64,000 nt of DNA. It comes from Dioscorea cayenensis subsp. rotundata (taxonomy: Eukaryota; Streptophyta; Magnoliopsida; Dioscoreales; Dioscoreaceae). A program made the position numbers and the translations under genes. This document shows positions 46,700-56,601 of this stretch, piece after piece. The DNA lies in the NCBI RefSeq assembly GCF_009730915.1, contig NC_052473.1, forward strand, positions 18,496,100 through 18,560,099. Reading direction: 5' to 3'. Position 1 is the first letter of the stretch. Every line of letters starts with the position of its first letter. A model generated the notes under the pieces. That model worked only from the letters and a program-made list of their open reading frames with translations, searched no databases and was not told the DNA's origin.

Positions 46700-49600
46700 A
46701 AATTAATAATTTGCATGATTTATGGGTTGTTGATTCGGAGCTACTCGATCATATGTCAAATAAACTAACTCATATTCATGATTTCGTCCTATTTCTTCGT
46801 TTGTTTCTATAGCTAATGGGGAAGGAGTTCTCAGTAAGGGTAAAGGAAAAAATTAAACTTGTCTCAAATACTATAGAATCGATGTTCTTTATGTTCCTTC
46901 ATTTCCTTTTCAATTGTTGTCTGTTAAAAAACTTGCCTCATCTCTTAATTGTCAAGTTGTCTTTACTCCTTACAAGGTTATGTTTCAGGACCCTCTCAAC
47001 AAGAAGACGATTGGTGAAAGGTTTTCATTTGAATGGACTCTATTTCTTCCTTTCTGATTTTCGAGTCCCAAAAGTTTTTCAGGCCACTTCTTCTTCTGAC
47101 GATGAACATCTTCTATGGCATCGTCGTTTAGCTCATCCATCAGATTCTATACTTTCCAAAATAAATTTTGGTGTTAATAAAGGAACACATGAATGTGAGA
47201 GTTGTCATTACTCTAAATCTATTAGACTTCCTTTTATGTTATCTTCTTCTAAATCTACTCAGGCATTTGAACTTGTTCATTCAGATGTATGGGGACCTTT
47301 TTCCATTTCTATTGATGGTTTCAAATATTTTGTAACCTTTATTGATGATTTCTCAAAGGTTACTTGGGTATATCTCTTGAAATCAAAAAGTGAAGTTTTT
47401 AGTTATTTCAAGGATTTTCACTTGATGATTACAACTCAATTTTCAACCCACATTAAAGTTCTTAGGTCTGATAATGGCTCAGAATATACATCTCATGACA
47501 TGACAAATTATTTAAACTCTAATGGCATATTACATCAGACCAGTTGTGTTCATACACCTCAACAAAATGGGGTAGTTGAACGTAAGAATCGTGATTTGTT
47601 GGAGAAAACACGAGCAATAATGATTCAGATGCATGTTCCAAAATTTTTTTGGTCCTATGGAGTTCTCACTGCTACGTATCTTGTCAATCGTTTACCCAGT
47701 AAAATACTGGATTTCAAATCTCCTCTTGAGTGTTTACAGGGAAAAGCACCAAACTTATCTCATCTGAGGATTTTCGGTTGCACTTGTTTTGTGCATATAC
47801 CTGCAGTTCATCGTGACAAACTTGATCCACGAGCAATCAAATGTGTATTCCTGGGATATTCACAGACTAAGAAAGGATATAAGTGTTATGATCCTATCTC
47901 AAAGAAACTCTATGTAAGTAGAGATGTTCGATTTCTTGAAACAAGACCTTTCTTTCATATTCTTGATCAGGGGGAGATTGTAAAGGATTTCTTTCCTTTA
48001 CCGGATGTTGAGTTTTGCCATGAACAATCAACTGATGTGAACTTAGAACCTAACAATTCAGTTCAAGGTTCAATAAATAACCCTCTTCCTATTACATGTG
48101 CTACTAATGATATATCTCGGGAAAATGTGTGTGACATTGAACCAAATGCACAAGAGCATGCTCCCCGGCGTAATCCTTCACGGGATCGTCATCCTCCCAT
48201 CAAATTGCAAGATTATGTTGCTCATACTGTCAGGTATCCTTTGTCTGAATACTTGACTTATCAAAGTTTGTCTCCTATGCATACAACTTTTCTTACAACC
48301 ATCAACAATAATCTTGAGCCAAAAAATTTCCAAGAAGCTCAATCTCAAGCTGTTTGGAAGAAAGCTATGATTGAAGAATTGACAGCACTAGAAGAGAATA
48401 ACACATGGAGTACAGTGCCTCTTCCCAAGGGAAAAACATGCAGATTAGCGTCGATGGGTTTTTAAAAACCAAGTTCTGTTCAGACGGATCTGTTGAGAGT
48501 TATAAAGCCCGTCTAGTAGCTCAAGGCTTTACTCAAAAATTTGGAGTCGACTACAAGGAGACCTTTGCTCCCGTTGCCAAGATGACTACAGTCCGAGTGC
48601 TTTTATCTGTGGCCGTTAACAATGGATGGATCTTGTCTCAAATGGATGTCAAAAATGCCTTTTTACATGGTGAACTTGAAGAAGAGGTGTTCATGAAGCT
48701 TCCACCAGGTCATCCTCAAGGAGGTAATTCGAATATGGTATGTAAACTTCATAAATCAATCTATGGTTTAAAGCAAAGTCCTCGAGCATGGCATGCAAAG
48801 TTAAGCTCTGCTCTTGAAAAGCTTGGTTTCTTCAAAAGTTCTGCTGATTCTTCCTTGTATGTTCGTCTAAACAAGAATGACAAACTAATGGTGCTTATTT
48901 ATGTTGATGATCTTATTATCACTGGGAGTAGTATTGACTTAATTGCTCAGTTAAAGAAGAGTCTCCAACTTCAATTTCCTATAAAGGATCTTGGTCCTTT
49001 AAAGTATTTCCTTGGCATTGAGATGGCAACTTCCAGTGCAGGACTTTTTCTTAACCAACGTAAATATGTTATGGATTTGCTTGAAGATGCTCATTTACAA
49101 CATGCAAAACCAGCTGCAACTCCTCTTGATAGCAAGTTGAAGTTGGCTTCCGCAGCTGCAACACTTGACTCACCACATTATTATCAGAAGCTTGTTGGAA
49201 AACTTATCTATTTGACTATCACAAGGCCTGACATCTCTTTTGCTGTAAGTCTTGTTAGTCAACATATGCATGCACCTACTGTTTATCATTTACGTTTGGT
49301 GAAACGTATCTTGCGATATTTGAAAGGAACGATAGGTCGTGGAATTATAATGACAAGAAATGGGCACACGAACATCATGGGATATTCAGATTCTGATTGG
49401 GCAGGAAACACACTTGATCGTCGTTCAACTACTGGTTATTGTATGCTCGTTGGTGGTAATCTTGTCTCATGGAAAAATAAAAAGCAGCATGTTGTAGCTC
49501 GGTCTAGCGTAGAGGCCGAGTATCGTGCTATGGCAGCAGCAGCCTGTGAATTTATATGGTTAAAAAATCTCCTGGATGATTTGGGTTGTTCATCTACCAC

Positions 49601-49853
49601 TCCTATGACTCTTTTTTGTGACAATGAAGCTGCTATGCATATTGCAGCCAATCCAGTATTTCATGAAAGGACTAAACATATTGAAGTCGATTGTCACTAC
49701 ATTCGACAACAAATTCAGTCCAAGCTTATCGAGACACATTACGTGCAAACACATGATCAACTTGCGGACATGTTCACAAAGGTTCTGCCCTCTGCTCAGT
49801 TTCACCGGCTATTAAGCAAGCTTGGATCCATAAATCTCCTGGATCCAGCTTGA
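46700..49853 (+). pseudogene. pol: copia pol region, frame-broken (protease, integrase, reverse transcriptase, RNase H)
   Basis: Domains in copia order. Protease at about 46715-46790: LWVVDSELLDHMSN, where the active-site Asp-Ser-Gly reads Asp-Ser-Glu. GAG-pre-integrase at about 47110-47230: LWHRRLAHPSD and CESCHYSK. Integrase core at about 47260-47630 with its acidic triad in place (HSDVWGP, RSDNGSEY, GVVERKNR). Reverse transcriptase in the open frame from about 48470: KARLVAQGFTQ, NAFLHGELEEEVFMKLPPG and the catalytic YVDDLIITG. RNase H: SDSDWAG, TGYC and EAEYRAM. Breaks: a frame change near the gag stop at 46697, more between about 46800 and 47050, and a pair of small indels with a stop at about 48450-48465. 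The two long open stretches are 46816-48465 and 48405-49853; the second ends at TGA just before the polypurine tract. Not functional as it stands. Confidence 0.9.
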
Positions 49854-49860
49854 GGGGGAG
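49851..49860 (+). promoter_or_regulatory. polypurine tract
   Basis: TGAGGGGGAG directly before the 3' LTR, the usual plant copia priming site for second-strand synthesis. It overlaps the pol stop codon. Confidence 0.88.
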
Positions 49861-50110
49861 TATTGGAAGAAGATACTCAAATATCCTCCTAATTTGCATA
49901 CATATTCACTTCCTTCTTTGAATATTGCTTTCTTAGTTTAGCAGTCCCATGATTAGAAATTATAGCTGTATAAGCTTATGTTCAGGCTATTTTAATGTTA
50001 TATCTTCCTATGTATATTCATGTATTCTCCTATATATAAAGTGTATCTATGTACATGTTGATTATGAATAATAACTTTGTTTCTTCTTCTCCCAAGTTTT
50101 ATTTTCTTCT
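49861..50110 (+). repeat. 3' LTR of the copia element
   Basis: 250 bp, no difference found by eye from 45259-45508. Confidence 0.93.
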
Positions 50111-50115
50111 AATTT

Positions 50116-50291
50116 CAACTTGTCAGAAAAATATATCTGTGACCACATTTGAATTAGTGTACAAATAAGTGTTTTTTTGGTAGGTCAAGTAGTTTTGCCT
50201 TTGAATGAGTTACTTTCAAAGAATTTTAAATTCATTGTATCTGAAATTAAACATATGATGTTATATGTATAGTAATATATATAAAAACAAC
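50116..50291. other. short spacer between copia and SINE
   Basis: AT-rich, no feature seen. Confidence 0.5.
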
Positions 50292-50456
50292 CAACGGGTG
50301 AGGAGCCCAGCGATACCCCGAGTCCCCTCGTGTTGGGGAGGCCCGAATTCGATTCTCATGAACCACGCTCCCCGCTTTCCAGAGGGTGAGGACGTGGCGG
50401 TGATACCCCTGCCCCACGTACGCCCCTGAGGGTTGGCGGTTGTCGTCCTGCCTCAA

Positions 50457-50460
<4 letters not shown>
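50292..50460 (+). mobile_element. tRNA-type SINE copy
   Basis: GC-rich, about 165 bp. A-box-like GGAGCCCAGCGATACC at about 50302, B-box GAATTCGATTCTC at 50345-50357, spacing as in tRNA-derived SINEs; ends in a short A run then (TA)n. The 3' part (AGGGTGAGGACGTGGCGGTG, GCCCCACGTACG, GGCGGTTGTC) matches the copy at 36420-36580. Transcription, if any, would be by RNA polymerase III. Confidence 0.72.

Positions 50461-50508
<48 letters not shown>
50461..50508. repeat. (TA)n microsatellite, about 48 bp
   Basis: Follows directly on the A-rich end of the SINE and may have grown from its tail. Confidence 0.9.
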
Positions 50509-50509
<1 letters not shown>

Positions 50510-51551
50510 AATAATCTCAATTACCTTTTCTATAGGGTTGTTGGTATGCTCATGCTCATATATATATATATATATAGCAAGTCAATAACTGTAATTAGAA
50601 GTGGAATTAATTGCATCTTAGAAAAATGATTAAACAACTAAATCCTCAAATGTGATTATCATGGCCAGCACTGCAGTCAAGGTTGTTGGCTGTCTGCTAT
50701 CAATAACACCTTCACTTTGTATTATTACACACAAAAAAACATTGTTCATAAACAGGATCATGAAACTTCAAAATGGGAATGCAAGGAACTGAAATTCCCT
50801 CAAATCTGTAAGGAAAAATGAATGCAGTTTTTCTGCAACTCCTGTGGTGGTAAAGGACTATTCATTAACTCTGATTGTACATTGGGAGGCAGAGACATCA
50901 CCATTTTAGTATTTTGGCCCCAAAGTCCTGGTGTAGGTCAGGTCCTGAATTCGAACCCTAATCAATGAATGAGAATGTATGATATATTTAAAAAATTTAT
51001 ATACGCCCTTAATACATAATTTGTCAACTTTTGTTAAAAAAATAAATAAAAATCTTTGGTAAAGTAACAAGAAATTTTTCATAAATTTAGATATTTATTT
51101 TGTTTGTATTCTTAATTTTTTTATTAGTAAACATTTTTGGCAATGTATTAGTGGTTTATTGGTTTTTTTAAAAAAAGTTTAGATGAAATTTTATAATTTT
51201 TTTTTAAAAAAATAATTTTAATAAACAGAGGGTATTTTCTGAGTAGAATTGTGGGCTTTGGTTTATGAAAACAAGCTTTCAAATATAGATATTGTTTTTT
51301 TAAAAAATATGGGGTTTCCTGCAATATGGTCATTTTGCGGAAAAACGTCTGATAAATATTTTTTTAAGTGAGGGTGTTTTCGCAAGATCCAGGATTTGTC
51401 ACTTTTTTCCAAAAATACCCTGCAATAAATAAAAATAGTTTTCAAAAATTTAAAAATTAGTTTGGTTATTATGGGAAAACACCCTTTTGTAAATGTCCTA
51501 GATTATAAGGACTCAAATGCAAAATGACCCGTTCATCGGATTTGGATATCA

Positions 51552-51554
<3 letters not shown>
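50509..51554. other. AT-rich spacer
   Basis: No gene supported. A (TA)n tract lies at about 50559-50576. Around 51240-51430 the phrases GCAATATGGTCATTTTGCGG and TTTTCGCAAGATCCAGGATT look like repeat-derived sequence without a family I can name. Confidence 0.5.

Positions 51555-51586
<32 letters not shown>
51555..51586. repeat. (CT)n microsatellite upstream of a GC-rich block
   Basis: About 32 bp of alternating CT. Pyrimidine tracts like this are frequent in plant promoters and 5' leaders; here it precedes the transcript-like block at 51590-51830. Confidence 0.85.
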
Positions 51587-51589
<3 letters not shown>

Positions 51590-53273
51590 TTTAGGGTTCG
51601 TCGCTCCGGGATCGCCGATGGCGGAGGTCGTCTACGTAGGCTCCGGAGGGAACCATGGGGCGTTCGCTACCCCGTTGCTGGTGTCTGAAGGCTCCCAAGA
51701 TCCCGATCGGAGACCTAGATGTATAGATCTCGCCGGAGAATGAAGCATCTTCGATCACGGATCCGATCGGGGCGTTGGAGAGAATCAAAACGCACTGAAA
51801 CAACTACCTTGAGGTTCCGATCGGCACCGATGACATACCTCGCTGTGAGCTACTCCTTCGATTCTTTTGCTCGGTTTTCTTTCTTTCTTTCTTTCTTTTT
51901 GGATAGTTTTCATATTTTTTCAATTATTTTTCTAGGTTTTTCTTTTTTTTGGATAATTTTCTAGGGTTTCCTTATTTTCTTGATGAATGAATGGTTTGCA
52001 AGCATGATTTTGATTTCTGTACAGCGAGCTATACCTCCATACTTTTTCTAGGGTTTCTTGACAAGATAGTTTGTGATTTGCGATTGTTAGGGTTTTTCTC
52101 TTTATTGTATCTCTATCTAGAGGTATGCGCTGGAGTCATCACTCCCGATTTGATTACTAGACTTCGCATTTGTCCCAGAATAAACCAAAAAGAAAATTTC
52201 ATGCCAACTTCTTAAGCTTTTAAGTGTATTTTTTTATGAATGATAAGTTTGTCGCCAAGTATCTTTAAGCTATGGATCCTTAAAATTTCAGTTTGAATGA
52301 TAACACTAGCATTAGTCTTGATTCTTTGAATCAAAGAAAAAACAAACTTCGGTAATAGCTTATTTAGTGAATGGTGAAAAAAACAGTGTTTTTGATTGCT
52401 ATGAGTTGATAAGTACTAGGTTTGGTGATATCTCATTCAGCTGATGGTGTCACAAACATTAGTCTTTATTGCTTTGATTTGAAATACACCAGGTTTGGTG
52501 AATGTCTGATTTAGCGGATGATGGGACAAACATTAGTCTTGATTGCTTTGAGTTGGGAAAAAATTACCAGGTTTGGCGATATCTTATTTAGCTATGCCAT
52601 TACGAAGATTTCCAAATCCTTCGTATAATAATGGGTTCTTCCATTTTTATTTCATTGAGGAAATTAGCATGTAATGAAGAATGATTGGTGCTTTTGCCCA
52701 AATTTAATTTCTGACTGTGAGAAAGTTGATCTCTCTTTTTGTATGTAGAATTTGGTTGCTTTGTTGCTTGCTATCATGAAACTATTGAATGTTATCAAGA
52801 TTAGGAACTAGAATGTACTTTTATTAACTAAACTTGAATAAAGATATTAGGCAGTGCTTATGGCCTTATACATCCATAGTAAGAAAACAACAAAAACTGC
52901 CACTGTTCTCATTGACTTGGGGAAATTATATATGATGGTTTAAGACTTTAAGTTATATGTCCTTTTTCATGACAAGTGCTAATCATTCTTGAAACAGTGA
53001 AGATCAGATATTTACCGGTTCTTCTGTCCCTCTGGATTATATTGTAATTCATTTTCTATATTACATCCTGTGGGAGCAGTTTTTCATGCAAACTACTTTC
53101 CTGGCCTTATTATGTACTATTTTATACAACTGCAGATGAAAGTGGTTTATATAGATACGGGTGGAGCATCTAAAAGGTTTTAGGTGAAGAGGATGGCGCA
53201 CATGGTTGCTTGGCATCTACAGAAGTTATTCATCCATTGCAGTGTTCTGCCTCAGAATGATAACAGTGTAAGT
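51590..53273 (+). other. possible transcription unit without a clear protein
   Basis: After the (CT)n tract comes a GC-rich block (51595-51830) with an ATG at about 51618 that opens a reading frame of only some 41 codons (MAEVVYVGSGGNHGAF...), then a GT donor-like site at about 51846. After an AT-rich, intron-like stretch, an AG acceptor-like site at about 53136 opens a second block (53137-53273) that ends in a good GTAAGT donor. Neither block contains a domain I recognise, and I could not join them into a long frame. It could be the 5' part of a non-coding transcript, a degraded gene, or a gene whose later exons I missed. Confidence 0.3.
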
Positions 53274-55189
53274 TTGGTTTTTCTTCTCTCCACATAATTT
53301 GATTTTCATCTCAAGTTTGTGATGCTTGCTCTCCTTTCGGATTAGCATCTAAGGCATCTTTACTCATTAGTCTGAATCACATCTTATGAATCTAGGTTTA
53401 AGATGCTTAGTCCTCTGTCTATTTGAATCTAGGCGCAAGACACTTTACTCCTTTATATATTAGTGCTTAATATAGGTGTAAAAAAGTTTAGTCCTTCATA
53501 TATTTGAGGCTCAATCTAGGTATAAGATGTTCAATCCCTTGTATGTTTGATGCTTAATTTAGGTGTAAGATGGTTAGACAAGTTCCAATAGAGGCCAAGC
53601 CTATTGATAAGCCCCATATGGCAAGAGCAAATAAGCTCCAAGAGTAGTTGTTCGGATGCCTTTTGATCTCATCTAGATAAGAATTCCGCAAATATGGTCT
53701 TACATACCAGATAACCACAAGCATGTATAGATACACCCCACCCATATCTAATCATGTAGCTCGCCTTTTTTTTTTATTCTTACATCTAACTTGAAGTATC
53801 CCAACAGTTTTTAACACTTAGATGCATACAACATACATCTAATGCACACCTGACTGCCTCATCTTGATTTCTGGAGTATGTGTCCAGACGACTACTGGAC
53901 ACAGCACATAGGGCACAGTCATATACTTATCCATATAAACTTCCATCCATCTATCCATTTATCTATCCTTGTCCATCCTCGATGAGTATTGCCCTGTTTT
54001 TAACCAATCTTACAGACTGATCCTGCATTCATGCATCATTGTGTGTTGTGCATCTGTGTGCGAGGTGCTCAAATATAATTGAACATAAATGGGTACTGTG
54101 CTTGTTTGTCTGGGGGTTATGGTTAGAATAGACCTGCAACCCAAGATAAAAGGTAAGAATTGGTTACAAAGATAGAGGTAAAGTGGTTTATAATTTCAGA
54201 TGAAGGTGAAGGTAAGGTTCTTGAACCCACGAGTGTGTAAATAGTTTCTAAAATAGGAAAGGAGCGAGAGTAAGGTTCTTGAACAAAAGAGGCATATATA
54301 GCTAGCTACTAAACTAAGAACAGACTATTTAGTTTTGAACTCTATTTAAAATTATTTATTAATTCTTGTATCAAAATTTGTTTTCCCCGAAATAAACTCA
54401 GGGTCTATGTATGTATGTATGAATGTATGTATAAAGAGAGAGCGTTATCCATATCAATAATGATATATATACATAGAGAGAGAGAGAGAGAGAGTAATGG
54501 TGGAGAGCCTAGTAGGAATAAGAATGTTTTCAATAAGACATGTATGGCACTGGAACATTGTTGTGAGTGTAGATGGGGAATTTGAATGGCGATAAATATA
54601 AGGTTGTATAGTAATGTAGTGTTCCAGTTCCACACTACATGCTAATGTAGTACTAGCATTTGAATACGTTGATGTCGTGGTTTTCTTTAGTTTTCTCTTT
54701 GTATTTAAAATTTGGATGCGGGGTTTATTGAGACTTACCAAATGTGCATTTGGCCAGACTTGACTTTTATTAACTATAAGTAGACGTACATAACAGGAGA
54801 ATGAAAAGGAAAAAATGTTTTTAATCCCATCTCCTGTCTCAAACAAGATTTTGACTTGCTAATGTTAGGACCAACATTTAATTAATTCTTAAAAAAGATT
54901 TCTATCATCATCTGCCAAAATAAAAACCACCTTCGAATACGCGAGATGGTTCTTTAAAAAGTATTCACGCTCTGAAAAGTCTAAAATCGCCTAGTAAGAA
55001 AACGATGCCTTGGGAAAAATTCTTTATGCTACAACCCAACGTGGCCTCATTAACCAGTCAGGGTGCGGTAGCACGCGTTATGACCCAAAAGACGCCCTAC
55101 ACAAAACTCAACAAGAGGCCGAAAACAATCAAAGCTCTACAGAAAACAAAATATCGGCCGACCATAGCCCAGTTACATCGATGATATTG
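53274..55189. other. spacer with simple repeats
   Basis: No gene supported. A GATGTAAG-type phrase recurs loosely at 53330-53590 (variants of GCTTAATCTAGGTATAAGATG). (GTAT)n lies at about 54408-54430 and (GA)n at about 54474-54494. From about 54950 the base composition shifts towards the GGCCCA array; the open frame at 55010-55396 is probably a by-product of it. Confidence 0.5.
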
Positions 55190-56240
55190 CCCAATAACGG
55201 CCTTAAATCAAAGCCTAACAGCGGCCCAGCGGAGCACATTAGGGCCCAGAAGAAAGCCCATAAACGGCCCACAACCAACTCATGTTGGTCCAATTTCAAA
55301 GTCCTCAACGGCCCAATACAAGCCCATTACTGCCCAATGAAGAAGCCCACCAGAGCCCCAATGTCAGTCTTACGGCCCAATTTCAAAGGCCATTAACGGC
55401 CCACTGCCAAAGCCCAAAAGCGGCCTAGTATCAGCTAATTACCGCCCAATTTTAAGCCCAACAACGGCCCACAAGCAAAGCCCAATATTGGCCCAGTACC
55501 GTCCCATCACGGCCCAGTACAAGCTAATTACGGCCCAATTTGAAAGCCCAACAACGGCCCAGTTACAGCCCATGACAGCCCACTAGCAAAGCCCAACATC
55601 CGCCCAATGTCAAAGCCCAATAACGGCCCAGTTACAGCCCATTACGGCCCACTAGAAAAGCCCAATAACGGCCCAGTTACAGCCCATTACGGCCCACTAG
55701 AAAAGCCCAACATCGGCCCAGTTACAGCCCATTACGGCCCAGTGCAAGCCAATTATCGACCAACTTGAAGCCCAACAACGGCCCAGTTACAGCCCATTAC
55801 GGCCCACTAGTAAAGCCCAGTATCGGCCCAGTACCAGCCCATTACGATCCAATGTCAAACCGCAACAACGGGCCAGTACAAGCCCATTACGGCCCAATGT
55901 CAAAGCCAAACGACGGCCCAGTAAAAGCCATTACGGTCCGATGTTGAAGCCCAACAACGGCCCAATGTCGGAAGCCTAACAACGGCCCAGGACTAGCTCA
56001 GGACGGCCGACTAGCAAGGCCATCACCGGCCCAGTGCCAGCCCATTACGACCCACTAGCAAAGCCAGTCAACGGCCCATGTCACCATAAGGACGTCCCGC
56101 TGTCAGCCCATTGCGGCCCAATGGCAACCCAGAAAAAGGCTAGCGAGGACCCAATAACAGCCTGTTACAGCCCATGCTAAACTTCGAGAACTGACGTTTC
56201 AGCTGACACAACGCAGTTGTTCACTCAACAAAGGCCCATT
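55190..56240. repeat. degenerate tandem array rich in GGCCCA / AGCCCA words
   Basis: By hand count about 28 GGCCCA hexamers, nearly all reading this way on the plus strand, plus many AGCCCA, in about 1.05 kb. A common phrase of about 40-60 bp contains AACGGCCCAGTTACAGCCCA then TTACGGCCCACTAG then AAAGCCCAA, repeated with variation; the copies at 55621-55740 are closest to one another. TGGGCC/TGGGCT (its reverse complement) is the site II element bound by TCP factors in plant promoters. The array ends about 360 bp beyond the helicase stop codon. Neither its origin nor any regulatory role is shown. Confidence 0.85.
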
Positions 56241-56601
56241 GTGTACGTGTTCATGTGATAGACGTTATGTTTTTTTAGCCTTGTTTATATTTTTTAGCAT
56301 TCGTTAGCATATATTGAGTGTAGGGTGCGTTTGTTTCAGTAGTTGTACATGATGTTACACGCTTGCAATACCCTGGCACTAAACTATTTACAAACACATT
56401 ACAATTAAGAAATTTTTTATGCCTGTAAAAGTTTTATACTGCTGCTGTTCTTGTTCTGCCGCAGGGAAATAATGCTGTGTCAATAGTAAGCTCGCCTTGG
56501 ATATCCTTAACAACAAGGATAAATGCGCTCTTTCCTCTCTTGAACATCATGAAAATGCAGTTTGTTAGTTTCTCCCGTGCATGATCAATGGTCATCCTTG
56601 T
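56241..56601. other. 3' flank of the helicase gene
   Basis: AT-rich; should include the helicase 3' untranslated region on the minus strand. No other feature seen. Confidence 0.5.

Larger units (their letters stand above)
45259..50110 (+). mobile_element. Ty1/copia LTR retrotransposon, 4.85 kb, non-autonomous copy
   Basis: Complete structure: 250-bp LTRs at both ends, a primer-binding site, gag, then protease-integrase-reverse transcriptase-RNase H (the copia order), a polypurine tract, and a flanking duplication AATT(T) (45255-45259 and 50111-50115). The LTRs look identical base for base, so insertion is recent. The polyprotein is broken by a stop and several frameshifts, so this copy cannot make its own enzymes. 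LTR termini read TA...CT instead of the usual TG...CA. Confidence 0.95.

Noticed and set aside
50930..50970. tRNA-like TTCGAACCC segment
   Set aside because: No cloverleaf could be drawn around it; at most a fragment of a SINE or tRNA-like repeat.
55190..56240. CRISPR-like array
   Set aside because: The repeats are contiguous and degenerate, with no unique spacers of constant length, and the DNA is from a plant nuclear genome.
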